A stretch of 55,471 nucleotides of DNA, taken from NCBI GenBank assembly GCA_002439875.1, contig DJQB01000019.1, positions 1 to 55,471 of the forward strand. The letters are read 5' to 3'. The first letter of the stretch is position 1. Each line of letters begins with the position of its first letter. The notes beneath the pieces were generated by a model that was given only the letters and a program-made list of their open reading frames with translations, did not search any database and had not been told where the DNA came from. Origin of the DNA: Bacteroidales bacterium UBA6397. Lineage in GTDB: Bacteria; Bacteroidota; Bacteroidia; Bacteroidales; UBA932. A program made the position numbers and the translations under genes. Shown here one piece after another: positions 1-7,538 of the stretch.

Positions 1-227
1 TTGATTTCTTGGCTTATGAACTCAGCATCCGCCTGAGCGTGTTCCAAGCCTATGACATTTCCCGAATCATCTATACCGAAAAACAGACTGCCGCCCTTAG
101 TGTTCGCAAAGGCGGAGATGCTTTTCAGCCAACTCTTTGTTTTCTTCTTCTCTACAGATGCCTTGAAATCGTAGGTCGAGCATTCTACGTTCAGTATTTT
201 GTCAAGTGTCATATCCATAAATATCAT
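1..227 (-). CDS. AlbA_2/Schlafen-type DNA-binding domain protein, N-terminal part only
   Basis: Reading leftward from ATG at 227 (alternatives at 218 and 212), an open frame runs off the window edge. The translation contains ECSTYDFKASVEKKK, then SAFANTKGGSLFFGID and a GNVIGLEHAQ stretch. This is the usual start of the AlbA_2 (Schlafen-type, formerly AAA_4) putative DNA-binding domain: an E-x5-F-K entry, the AFANT-x-GG core and the G-I-D strand. Full-length members are normally 350-500 residues and often carry a C-terminal winged helix; only about 75 residues are visible. It lies inside the integrated element as probable cargo or regulator. The family is recognised with good confidence; its function here is not known. 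Confidence 0.75.
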   Translation of the reverse strand, partial: MIFMDMTLDKILNVECSTYDFKASVEKKKTKSWLKSISAFANTKGGSLFFGIDDSGNVIGLEHAQADAEFISQEI

Positions 228-254
228 TGTCTTATACAAAGGTACGTTTTTATT

Positions 255-2096
255 CTATTTCTTCCGATACTTTCCGTGCGAGACGTTCTCTAGTTGGCCG
301 TTGTCGCACCAGCGGCGGATGATGCGGGCGGCGGTGCGTGGGTTGATGCCGAGGGTGGTGGCTGTCTCGGTGTAGGTCTGACGGTCGAAATCGGACGGCA
401 GGGATTCGAGGAACTGGCGTTGCTGGAGGGTGGTTCTCGTGGTGGTGGCCGAGGAGGCAGTTTGAGCGGTGTCGGCTTTCGGGAGGGTGAGGAAGACGTG
501 GGCGTTGTGGCGGAGGATCACGGAGGCCATCGTCATCGCGCTTTGATAGTCGGTGTCAAGGCAGGTCATTCTGTCATTGATGATGCCGTCCTCCATTATG
601 CGGATGGCGGAGAGGATCATCGCGAGGCGGAACGTTATCAGGCCGAGGCGGCGGACGGAGGCGACGAACTCGTCCCCGCAGCGGTCGCTGTATTCTGTCT
701 GCCAGGCGGAGAACCTTTCGTTGAAGTCGGTGGCCTGGGATGACGTGAATGAGAAGCGGATGTCATTGGACTTTTCGAGGATTGTGTGGAAGTCGTGGAA
801 CTCCTGTCCGAGTCTCTGGAAATGTTCGTCAAGGGTGGTGTCGGTGTGGGTGCTGAACACGTCGTTCCATACGAGGCGGAGTTCGAGGAAGTAGAAGATG
901 AAGCGGCTGAACAGGCCGTTCTCGGCGTCGGTGATGAGATTCAGGACCTGCCTGGGCGTTCCGGTGAGGAGCGTGGAGAGGCGCGGATTCTTGATGTTCA
1001 CATATTCACGGTCCTTGCGACGGATGTAGGAGATGGTCTCGTGGTGGAATGCCTTGCGGAAGCCGTCGGAGTAGTTGCCGTAGTCGGAGCCGAAAGTGTT
1101 GGCGAGGGTGTCGCCCTCGGTCTCGAACATCAGGCCGGTGCCATCATTGTCACCAAGGACTTGATAGACTGCGGTTGCGGAGGAGTTGGCCGGAATGAAG
1201 AGCATACGCATCGGGGGTTCCTCGGGCTTCTCCATATCGACCTTCTTCTTGCCGGCGGCATTATATTCCGCAAGTTTGTGCTTGTATTCGATGGTCTCCG
1301 CCTCGTTGATTTCACGGAGGCGGTCGTGGATGGGCTCGACGATGTAGCGGCAGAGGGCGAGGCGGCCTTTGCCTGAGGATGCCTTGGCGGTGACGAAGAG
1401 GAACAGGTTCGGATAGACGATGCGGTCGGCATAGACTCCGAAGACGTGAGGGAGACAGGCGGAGATGACGGCCATCGTGCCGAGGATGAGGATGTCAGCG
1501 TCTTCCGGGGAGTTTGACTTGGACACTATCTTTTCGAGGAATGAAGGAAGCGAGCCTTGCAGGTCGGGAGAGAATGCCGGGAGGGGCAGGTCTTCGTCAA
1601 TATTGACAATATTGTCAGAATGCGCGGCATTGACAGTTTGCGCAGATTGAGGGTTGAAGGCTTTAGCGGACGAATTCCGTGAATATGCGCATTGTGCGTA
1701 TTCTGTCATTTTTGTCGATTTTGCGCATTTGGCTGTGGTGAGATTGATGCCGTTATCCTTGGCGAGCTGGAAGAACGTGCGGATGGTTATGCCTGTGCCG
1801 TGGGCGTTGAGGCAGCGGTCGTATTGCCTGTCGCATTCCTCCGAGGTGTAGCCGTCGTTGAAACGGCTAATTCGGTGATAGATGGAGCGTCCGCTTTCTC
1901 CGAGGGCATCGGAGAGGGCGAATCCGAGGTCACGCCAGTTTGAATAGCCTACGGTGATGTCTGTGCGCGTCGATTCTATTCGCAGTGTGATGAGTTCGAT
2001 GTCGTCTTTTGGTTCGGGATGTGAGACTTGCGGTTCAGGGACTTGTCTGATGTCTGACGGGAGCCAGTCCGAGGGTATGAATGTTTCTTTCTGCAT
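255..2096 (-). CDS. DUF3987 primase/helicase-like protein of a mobile element
   Basis: A 613-residue protein. Residues about 50-115 (WRDLGFALSDALGESGRS onward, with a YDRCL stretch) resemble the PriCT-type module that follows primase domains. Residues about 180-560 are DUF3987, with a P-loop-like TAKASSGKGR and an acidic FETEGDTLAN segment. The last 60 residues read as a winged helix (LGINPRTAARIIRRWCDNGQ). DUF3987 proteins are nearly always found in Bacteroidota mobile elements beside a BT4734-type protein, and the pair probably acts in element replication. The start lies 4 bp below the stop of the upstream primase-like gene, so the two are probably translated together. The precise biochemical activity is unproven. 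Confidence 0.85.
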   Translation of the reverse strand: MQKETFIPSDWLPSDIRQVPEPQVSHPEPKDDIELITLRIESTRTDITVGYSNWRDLGFALSDALGESGRSIYHRISRFNDGYTSEECDRQYDRCLNAHGTGITIRTFFQLAKDNGINLTTAKCAKSTKMTEYAQCAYSRNSSAKAFNPQSAQTVNAAHSDNIVNIDEDLPLPAFSPDLQGSLPSFLEKIVSKSNSPEDADILILGTMAVISACLPHVFGVYADRIVYPNLFLFVTAKASSGKGRLALCRYIVEPIHDRLREINEAETIEYKHKLAEYNAAGKKKVDMEKPEEPPMRMLFIPANSSATAVYQVLGDNDGTGLMFETEGDTLANTFGSDYGNYSDGFRKAFHHETISYIRRKDREYVNIKNPRLSTLLTGTPRQVLNLITDAENGLFSRFIFYFLELRLVWNDVFSTHTDTTLDEHFQRLGQEFHDFHTILEKSNDIRFSFTSSQATDFNERFSAWQTEYSDRCGDEFVASVRRLGLITFRLAMILSAIRIMEDGIINDRMTCLDTDYQSAMTMASVILRHNAHVFLTLPKADTAQTASSATTTRTTLQQRQFLESLPSDFDRQTYTETATTLGINPRTAARIIRRWCDNGQLENVSHGKYRKK

Positions 2097-2100
2097 TGTA

Positions 2101-3030
2101 TTATCTGTAATTCGGGTTTATATATGCGCCAGGGTCGTGCGGAAGGAAGCAGGCTCTGGCGATGTCCTTGCCGGACTTGTCGGGTTCGACGCCGTAGGCT
2201 TTGGTGATATAGCCTGCAACTGCCCGGAAGTAGTCTGAATGGGATGTCTGTCCCCTGCTGATTTCGATTATCCATTTGAGTCCGTCTCCAGAGGGACTTC
2301 TGAAGAGCAGCGCAGTCTCGAAGTAGCGGTCTTTCAGAAGCCTCACGAACAGCCCCTCAACATCGGGGATGTGGTCGAAGTCGATGCAGAGGAGACCAGA
2401 TTCGGTGACGCAGCTGGCGTTGCTACGTGATGTGAACTCGCCGCTGAAGGTGGCGTAGTCGAAGTTGGCGGCCTTGTATATTCTTGCCCTTGACTTGTCC
2501 GCTATGCTTCGGAGGGTGCTGGTGCGTTCCTCGGCGTAGCGTCCGGTGATGTAGTTCCAGGCATCGAGGACGGTTATGCTCTTGTAGGGGCTGATGTTTG
2601 TTATCGGTGCCTTGTAGAACGAGAACTTCGGGCCTTTGGAGGTCGGGAGCGGTGGGATGTTCTTGTACTGGTGGTTCTCTCCGTCAAGGTTGAGGTTCAT
2701 CTCACGGTTCAGTGTGGCGAGGAGTTCCTGCCCTGTCTGGCGGTAGTACATCGAAGCAAAGTCAAGCGTATCGCCGTCGGGGATCGCCCCGCTGAGGTCG
2801 TGATGTCGGGCGCATTCGTCGGAGAGGCGTTGTTCGGGATGGAGTTTGTCGATGCGAACTTGGAGTGTCCTTTCGCCTCCGGCGTAGGGGTTGCGGACGG
2901 TGCCGCAATCCCTGCCCGAGACTCGCATAACGGTTTCTCCAGGATAGAACTTTCGGAGGATGTGGCAGTAGATGTCCGCGCCCCATAGGGTGTGCCTCAG
3001 CACCGTCTGCCTATTCATCGTCCTTTCCAT
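2101..3030 (-). CDS. BT4734/BF3469-type (VirE N-terminal) primase-like protein
   Basis: A 309-residue protein. From about residue 120 it matches the VirE-N/BT4734 family: FSFYKAPITNISPYKSITV, then a segment with LLCIDFDHI (a D-x-D pair of the kind that binds metal in primase/polymerase folds), FRSPSGDGLKWIIEI and a C-terminal DIARACFLPHDPGAYIN. These are the hallmark blocks of archaeo-eukaryotic-type primase proteins in Bacteroidota elements. The first 100 residues are less typical. The chosen ATG overlaps the end of the upstream helix-turn-helix gene by 20 bp; an ATG four codons in (MNRQTVLRH) is an equal alternative. It probably works with the DUF3987 protein in replication of the excised element. 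Confidence 0.8.
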   Translation of the reverse strand: MERTMNRQTVLRHTLWGADIYCHILRKFYPGETVMRVSGRDCGTVRNPYAGGERTLQVRIDKLHPEQRLSDECARHHDLSGAIPDGDTLDFASMYYRQTGQELLATLNREMNLNLDGENHQYKNIPPLPTSKGPKFSFYKAPITNISPYKSITVLDAWNYITGRYAEERTSTLRSIADKSRARIYKAANFDYATFSGEFTSRSNASCVTESGLLCIDFDHIPDVEGLFVRLLKDRYFETALLFRSPSGDGLKWIIEISRGQTSHSDYFRAVAGYITKAYGVEPDKSGKDIARACFLPHDPGAYINPNYR

Positions 3031-3403
3031 AGCGTTCGCGGATGTTGAACATTACATAGTTGTCTTTCAGGAGCCGTTCTATGTCGTGACGGAAGTAGTA
3101 GATTTTCCTGCCGATACGGGTATAGGGTATCGTCCCGTTCGAGCGGAGAGTCTGGAGGGTGCGGGGGCTGATGTGGAGCCTCATCATCACGTCCTGGCCG
3201 TCAAGGAGGGTGTCGAGGATGTCTCCATTCTGCGTCCTTTGGCTTTGACATTCACGGATTTCATCCTCGGTCATCTTTCCTCGCCTCAGGAGTTCATTCT
3301 GTATGAACGGGCATTTGCGCAGGATCTTCGAGTACGGCTCGGCGAGGTCGGCGGCCATCTGAAGGATGATGTCGCCGATTGGCTGCGGTTCACGGCGTCT
3401 CAT
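3011..3403 (-). CDS. Excisionase-like helix-turn-helix protein (HTH_17 type)
   Basis: A 130-residue protein with a C-terminal MerR/excisionase-like domain at about residues 62-120: LDGQDVMMRLHISPRTLQ, then NGTIPYTRIGRKIYYFRHDI, the typical order of recognition helix and wing. The N-terminal half is helical and unassigned. Proteins of this kind sit between DUF3853 and primase genes in Bacteroidota elements and are thought to aid excision or control transcription. It overlaps the upstream DUF3853 gene by 4 bp and the downstream primase gene by 20 bp, consistent with one operon. Confidence 0.8.
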   Translation of the reverse strand: MRRREPQPIGDIILQMAADLAEPYSKILRKCPFIQNELLRRGKMTEDEIRECQSQRTQNGDILDTLLDGQDVMMRLHISPRTLQTLRSNGTIPYTRIGRKIYYFRHDIERLLKDNYVMFNIRERYGKDDE

Positions 3404-3681
3404 AGCTCTTCTCTTTGGGCGAAGAGTCGCATCGCCTTGTCAACGTCTATGACTATCTTCCTGCCGTTCTGGATGATGGCTTCCTTGAGGAATGTGTTCT
3501 TGTACCTCTGTGCCGTAGCGTGGGAGCAGCCGAAGATGTCCCGTATGCCCTGAAGTCCGTAGACGTAGTGTGCCGTCTTCTGTTCGTGCTGCCTGGGCTT
3601 GTCTGTGTTCAGTCCTGCTATGAAGGCTTTGAGGTCAGCGACAGTCAATGCCGCTATTGGTGTCGTGTCATCGTAAAACAT
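3400..3681 (-). CDS. DUF3853 family protein
   Basis: A 93-residue protein starting MFYDDTTPIAALTVADLKAF, with YGLQGIRDIFGCSHATAQRY and IVIDVDKAMRLFAQREEL near the end. This is the DUF3853 family: small proteins with a predicted helix-turn-helix that occur almost only in Bacteroidota integrative elements. Length and ends fit the family, so it looks complete. It is the first gene of the leftward operon that continues through the excisionase-like, primase-like and DUF3987 genes. The role is not established; regulation of, or accessory function in, excision and replication is inferred. Confidence 0.85.
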   Translation of the reverse strand: MFYDDTTPIAALTVADLKAFIAGLNTDKPRQHEQKTAHYVYGLQGIRDIFGCSHATAQRYKNTFLKEAIIQNGRKIVIDVDKAMRLFAQREEL

Positions 3682-3871
3682 CTCTTTACACTTTATTGGT
3701 TTTTACTGATGACTCAACCGGTTGGGCCGTTATTGTTTTTGATATATCCGAGGCAAAGGAAAGCATATTCCCGATGCCGTCAAATAGGTGATATCCGTGG
3801 TTTTACAGCATTGTGGTTTCCTTATGGGAGTGTGGTAATATTCAGTATCATACGGTATGGAAAGAGCAAGG

Positions 3872-3915
3872 CCACTTGACACTTTTCATCGATAATCTGA
3901 GAAAGTGTCAAATGG
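3872..3915. repeat. Interrupted inverted repeat upstream of the DUF3853 operon
   Basis: Arms 3872-3885 (CCACTTGACACTTT) and 3902-3915 (AAAGTGTCAAATGG) are inverted copies with one mismatch, separated by 16 bp. They lie in the 280-bp gap between the helix-turn-helix gene and the DUF3853 operon. There is no T-tract in either direction, so an operator for one of the element's DNA-binding proteins, or a replication/transfer site, is more likely than a terminator. The rest of the gap shows nothing recognisable. Confidence 0.6.
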
Positions 3916-3961
3916 TCGATATGGTTTGGTATGTTATTGTCTGCTTTAGTTCGGGAACTCG

Positions 3962-4339
3962 TCAGTTCTGTCCAATGAGGTGTAAAAGGAGTTCCCAGAG
4001 GAGTGCCGTGTCACGGGTGCGGATTCTGGTTCGGTCGGAGGAGAGGATGAGGAGGCCGTCGTCCATCCAGTTATATATGGTCTGGCGGCTGACTTTCAGA
4101 TAGCGGGCGAATTCGGCCTTCTTCATTTCGGGATGGAGGTCGGCGATGTCACGGAGTCGGGATATGTCCACGGAGGTTATGCCCACCTTGCGGAACGATA
4201 TATCCACGAGGTTGTGGAGCGTTATGTGGCTGTAGCCTCTGTCGGAGAAAGTCTGGAGGAACGGCAGCAGCCTGTCGATGTCAAGGCGGAGTCCGAGGAG
4301 GGCTTTCAGCATAAGGGAGGTTTCGGGGTGGGCTGGCAT
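3962..4339 (-). CDS. Helix-turn-helix DNA-binding protein next to the integrase
   Basis: A 125-residue protein. Residues about 75-105 form a helix-turn-helix, KKAEFARYLKVSRQTIYNWM, followed by DDGLLILSSDRTRIRTRD, a wing-like stretch. The N-terminal half is helical and unassigned. Similar small proteins lie directly downstream of tyrosine recombinase genes in many Bacteroidota elements. The gap to the integrase stop is 8 bp, so the two are probably cotranscribed from the integrase promoter. A role in controlling integration/excision is inferred from position only. Confidence 0.75.
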   Translation of the reverse strand: MPAHPETSLMLKALLGLRLDIDRLLPFLQTFSDRGYSHITLHNLVDISFRKVGITSVDISRLRDIADLHPEMKKAEFARYLKVSRQTIYNWMDDGLLILSSDRTRIRTRDTALLWELLLHLIGQN

Positions 4340-4347
4340 AGGCTGGG

Positions 4348-5670
4348 TTATTTCTTGAGGTTTTCGTCAAAGAGGCTCATAGCGGCGGCCTTGGTCTTCT
4401 CGGCGATGTCGATGTAGGGGCGCATGGCCTTGTAGTCCGAGTGGCCGGTCCATTTCATCACTACCTGAGGAGGAATGCCGCTGGCGAGGGCGAAGCAGAT
4501 GAATGTCCTGCGCCCGGCGTGGGTGCCGATGAGCGCCCATTTGGGGTAGGTCTCCTCGACTTTCTGTCCGGCGCGGAAGAATACCTTCGTGATGGGGGTG
4601 TTGAACCCGCAGAGCTCGCAGAGGTCTTTGAGGTAATAGTTCATATTTTGATTGGCGATGACAGGCAAAGCAAGACCTTTAGGAAACGGTTCATTTTCAT
4701 ATTTCTTCAAGATTGCTTTTGCAAAGCTGTTGAGGTCAATAGGAAGCCTGTCATTTGTTTTCTGGGTAGTCACATAGAGGCAGTCGCCTATGATGTCATT
4801 TCTCTTGACTTTCGCCATATCAGAGTATCTGAGAGACGTGAATGCGCAGAAACAGAAAAGGTCTCTGGTCTTTGCCAAGGCACCAGCTTCGTGAACTGTC
4901 TTTTCGTATTCCTTGCCATCCATATCCTTTAATGTCACTTTTGTGCCGTTTGCTGGAATGTCATAATGATACAGACGAAGCAGTTCTTCTTTTGTCAAGA
5001 AGATAACGGGTTTTTCAAGAACTTTGAATTTCGGTTGGAATCGGCTGATGGCATCTTGCTGACATAGACCTTTTCTTATTGCCCAATTGAGAAACCATTT
5101 GAGGTTATTGAATTGTTTCTGAGCGGTTTTCTCTTCAAGGCCGTCGGACATTCTCAAGAATCGGACAAATGCCTGAAGCCCCTCTTCATTGAAGTCTTGA
5201 TATGAACAGTCTTTCTTGAATCTTTTCAGGCGTTTGGCGAAGGTGCTCCAGTTTTGAGTCGTGGAACTTGCCCATTGGCATGCAATGCTTTCTTCTTTCA
5301 CAAACTGATCAATGTCATCAAAAATGGTCTTGACTTTGGAGTATTTCTCAATGTCGTCAGGTTTGATGCCTAGGGCTTTTTTCATCTCAAGACGAAGTTC
5401 GTCAGCGGTTGGCATCGTCTTCACTTCATTAATGTAGTTGGTGAAGTGAGAAAGAAGATTGAATATGTCTTTGTTGATTTCTGTGGCGGATTCTCCTTTT
5501 GAGTTTACATATTTTGCTCTGCTGACCCTGGAACCGTTCCAAACTTCCGGCAATACGCTGTGGCCGATTGTTGGAAAGAATCTTTTCTTGAAGATGATGA
5601 CCGACATCTTGATTGGACATTCTCCAGCTTTATTCGGATGAGTGTCGAGGTAGAAATTTACTGCCGCCAT
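4348..5670 (-). CDS. Tyrosine recombinase (integrase) of the element
   Basis: A site-specific recombinase of about 440 residues. The N-terminal part (AAVNFYLDTHPNKAGECPIK) is an arm-type DNA-binding domain; the middle (WASSTTQNWSTFAKRLKRFK) is the SAM-like core-binding domain. The C-terminal catalytic domain shows the expected residues: Arg in FTSLRYSDMAKV, H-x-x-R in THAGRRTF, His/Trp in WTGHSD and the Tyr in MRPYIDI. I chose ATG 5670 rather than the first possible start at 5739 because a good promoter (5710-5740) lies between them. It presumably catalyses strand exchange at the tRNA-Ser site about 160 bp upstream of its start. Confidence 0.92.
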   Translation of the reverse strand: MAAVNFYLDTHPNKAGECPIKMSVIIFKKRFFPTIGHSVLPEVWNGSRVSRAKYVNSKGESATEINKDIFNLLSHFTNYINEVKTMPTADELRLEMKKALGIKPDDIEKYSKVKTIFDDIDQFVKEESIACQWASSTTQNWSTFAKRLKRFKKDCSYQDFNEEGLQAFVRFLRMSDGLEEKTAQKQFNNLKWFLNWAIRKGLCQQDAISRFQPKFKVLEKPVIFLTKEELLRLYHYDIPANGTKVTLKDMDGKEYEKTVHEAGALAKTRDLFCFCAFTSLRYSDMAKVKRNDIIGDCLYVTTQKTNDRLPIDLNSFAKAILKKYENEPFPKGLALPVIANQNMNYYLKDLCELCGFNTPITKVFFRAGQKVEETYPKWALIGTHAGRRTFICFALASGIPPQVVMKWTGHSDYKAMRPYIDIAEKTKAAAMSLFDENLKK

Positions 5671-5709
5671 ATCAGAGTTTATTTTGTTATCAGTTCCATT
5701 ATTCACGAA

Positions 5710-5740
5710 CAAATTTACGAACAATACTTGATATATCAAA
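5710..5740 (-). promoter_or_regulatory. Promoter of the integrase gene
   Basis: Read leftward: TTTG (5740-5737), 19-bp spacer, TAAATTTG (5717-5710). This is the Bacteroidota sigma-ABfr pattern. It lies about 40 bp upstream of ATG 5670 and argues against the longer reading frame starting at 5739. Confidence 0.7.
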
Positions 5741-5826
5741 ATAAACTTCGCTGAACTATGTGATAATTTATGTTTTGATTTTCAGATATTTATAAATAGT
5801 TCGATATTCAGTTAAATTATAACTTT

Positions 5827-5844
5827 AATCCCTCCCTCTCCGCC
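5827..5844 (+). other. att-like site: displaced 3' end of a tRNA-Ser gene
   Basis: AATCCCTCCCTCTCCGCC reads as the end of a tRNA-Ser: the last part of the T-loop (AAT), the T-stem 3' strand CCCTC, the acceptor 3' strand CCTCTCC, discriminator G, then CC. The sequence before it has no tRNA body. It is directly followed by a strong terminator. Both facts fit an attachment site created when the element integrated in the T-arm of tRNA-Ser and pushed the original 3' end aside. Confidence 0.8.
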
Positions 5845-5847
5845 GAG

Positions 5848-5897
5848 AAATCATCGCAAGTTATTCTTTCACAGAAACTTGTGATGATTTTTCTTTT
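5848..5897 (+). terminator. Rho-independent terminator of the original tRNA-Ser transcript
   Basis: Arms 5848-5862 (AAATCATCGCAAGTT) and 5876-5890 (AACTTGTGATGATTT) pair over 15 bp with one G-U, followed by a T-rich tract (TTTTCTTTTT). It lies 3 bp after the displaced tRNA-Ser 3' end and now has no gene of its own to terminate. Confidence 0.8.
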
Positions 5898-5929
5898 TGA
5901 TGGTGAATGCATGATGAGAGATCCGGAAT

Positions 5930-5959
5930 TTTGCATATCGCCAAAAAGTGTTAAATTTG
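5930..5959 (+). promoter_or_regulatory. Promoter of the barrel/PCMD operon
   Basis: TTTG (5930-5933), 18-bp spacer, TAAATTTG (5952-5959), about 82 bp upstream of the first ATG of the three-gene operon 6042-9143. This is the only good match to the Bacteroidota promoter pattern in the gap. Confidence 0.6.
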
Positions 5960-6041
5960 TAGTAGAGCGGTAGTGTGCGTCGGGCAATCGTCGTCCATGT
6001 GAATGCATGCTGTGGCTTGACTGAGCGAACCTTATCTGCGA

Positions 6042-6788
6042 ATGATCATGAGACATGGATTTAAACTGCTTTCGGTCTTGCTTCTGATCTTCTGCCCGAT
6101 TGCGGCCGAAGGGCAGAAACTGGACAGGGGGATAGACCTATCCTCCCAGCCTTGCTTCATCAGGAAAGGCACATGGATGATCGGTGGCGGAGCCAGCTAC
6201 ATGCTGCACAACAACGACAATTCCCGTCTGCTTGTCGTCAACGGCATCAACTCGACCGGCTACACGCTTTCTGTCAGCCCGGCATTCTGCTACATGGTCA
6301 AGGACAACATGGGAGTCGGCATCAGAGCCGGCTACAAAAGGAATATGTTCAAGTTGGATTCCGCTCAGATGAATTTCGAGGACATTGACCTGTCTCTGTC
6401 CGACTACCACAAAATCAGCCATGCATTTGAGATTCAGGGAATAGGACGCTACTATATTCCTGTGGGACAACTCAAGAGACTTGGATTGTTCAATGAGTTG
6501 CAGCTGGCATATTCTTACGGTCAAGGAAAGGTTCTGGACGGCCATGGCAACAAGGTGAACGCTACTTATGAGACATCTAACTCGCTGGGAATAAACGTTT
6601 GTCCTGGCTTTATGGCCTTTGTCACGAACAGACTTGCGATAGATGTCAGCGTGAACATGCTGGGACTGCATTTCGACTGGACGGACCAGAACCATAACCG
6701 TGTGGCCGATGGGGAGCGCAGTGTGACACTCATTAATTTCAAGGTCAACCTGCTCGCGGTGGGTTTCAGCCTTTATTATTATCTGTAG
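6042..6788 (+). CDS. Outer-membrane beta-barrel protein, first of a tandem pair
   Basis: A 248-residue protein with a signal peptide (MRHGFKLLSVLLLIFCPI..AEGQ) and then alternating strands typical of a small barrel: MIGGGASYMLH, LSVSPAFCYMVKDNMGVGIR, AFEIQGIGRYYIPVG, LNELQLAYSYGQGK-type segments and GFMAFVTNRLAIDVSVNMLG. The last residues VGFSLYYYL end in aromatic/hydrophobic residues as in outer-membrane barrels. Start may be 6042 or the ATG at 6048. It is followed after 3 bp by a second barrel gene of the same length and plan. Ligand or partner is unknown; the operon also encodes a PCMD lipoprotein, so a joint surface function is inferred. Confidence 0.7.
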   Translation: MIMRHGFKLLSVLLLIFCPIAAEGQKLDRGIDLSSQPCFIRKGTWMIGGGASYMLHNNDNSRLLVVNGINSTGYTLSVSPAFCYMVKDNMGVGIRAGYKRNMFKLDSAQMNFEDIDLSLSDYHKISHAFEIQGIGRYYIPVGQLKRLGLFNELQLAYSYGQGKVLDGHGNKVNATYETSNSLGINVCPGFMAFVTNRLAIDVSVNMLGLHFDWTDQNHNRVADGERSVTLINFKVNLLAVGFSLYYYL

Positions 6789-6791
6789 CCT

Positions 6792-7535
6792 ATGAGACGG
6801 ATTGCTTTGACATTCATGATGGCTCTTTTCAGCCTGTGGCTTGGGGCCGAGGATAAAGGTGAAGGCTCATCTGACATCCAAAGGGGGCCGGACCGTGTGT
6901 TCATGCCTAAAAAGGATTTTTCCGCGGGTGTGCAGTTCTCCTATGTGGATCTGTTCAGCAAGGACAGTGAGTACCTTATGCTGCTTCAGCATCTTGATGC
7001 GAACGGATCTTTGATGACTTTCGCCCCTTATTTGGATTACACCTACAAGGATAATCGCTCAGTCGGGGTAAGGGCAAAATATTCCTCTGCCCAAGGAGGA
7101 ATTTCCAATGCTGACTTTTCCATGCTGAGTGATGATCTCTCTTTCTCTTTGAGCGACATTGAGGCTGACTCGCGCTCGATTCAGGCTGAAATATTCCATC
7201 GGGCCTATGCGCCACTGGACAAGAACAGCCGTTTTGGCGTGTTCACTGACATCTCATTGGGATATTCCTACACAAGGACTTCGTTCTCCTATAATGAAGA
7301 GAGTTTGGATTCCTATTCGGCAGCTAACAGAGTCAAAATCGCTGTTCATCCGGGACTTATGGTCTTTGTGACGAACAGTATCAGCACTCATGTCTCGATT
7401 GGCATCGGAGGAGCGACCTACAACCACATCGACTATTACAAGAATGGAGAGATTGTGGGCACAAGGGATTTCTCGAAGGTCCGCTTTATGCTGGACATCC
7501 TTGACATTTCATTCGGATTAAGTTTTCACATTTAG
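6792..7535 (+). CDS. Outer-membrane beta-barrel protein, second of a tandem pair
   Basis: A 247-residue protein with a signal peptide (MRRIALTFMMALFSLWLGAE) and a barrel like its upstream neighbour: FSAGVQFSYVDLF, YTYKDNRSVGVRAKYS, SIQAEIFHRAYAPL, SRFGVFTDISLGYSYT, HPGLMVFVTNSISTHVSIGI and C-terminal ISFGLSFHI. The shared block (PGLMVFVTN here, PGFMAFVTN in the neighbour) and matching length suggest the two arose by tandem duplication. The neighbours are 3 bp away on both sides, so the three genes are one transcript. No ligand can be named. Confidence 0.7.
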   Translation: MRRIALTFMMALFSLWLGAEDKGEGSSDIQRGPDRVFMPKKDFSAGVQFSYVDLFSKDSEYLMLLQHLDANGSLMTFAPYLDYTYKDNRSVGVRAKYSSAQGGISNADFSMLSDDLSFSLSDIEADSRSIQAEIFHRAYAPLDKNSRFGVFTDISLGYSYTRTSFSYNEESLDSYSAANRVKIAVHPGLMVFVTNSISTHVSIGIGGATYNHIDYYKNGEIVGTRDFSKVRFMLDILDISFGLSFHI

Positions 7536-7538
7536 GTT

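Larger units (their letters stand above)
1..5844. mobile_element. Right end of an integrated (mobilizable) element inserted at a tRNA-Ser gene
   Basis: All genes from 1 to 5670 read leftward and form the set seen at one end of Bacteroidota integrative/mobilizable elements: tyrosine recombinase, small helix-turn-helix proteins, DUF3853, an excisionase-like protein, a BT4734/VirE-N primase-like protein and a DUF3987 protein. The boundary is a displaced tRNA-Ser 3' end at 5827-5844, directly followed by a strong rightward terminator. That is what is left when an element integrates in the 3' half of a tRNA gene. The other end, the intact tRNA-Ser and any mobilisation genes would lie left of the window. 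The boundary is inferred from this att-like sequence. Confidence 0.8.

Noticed and set aside
5817..6056. 79-codon leftward frame over the att site and terminator
   Set aside because: It spans the tRNA-Ser fragment, the terminator stem and the promoter of the barrel operon; no family pattern.
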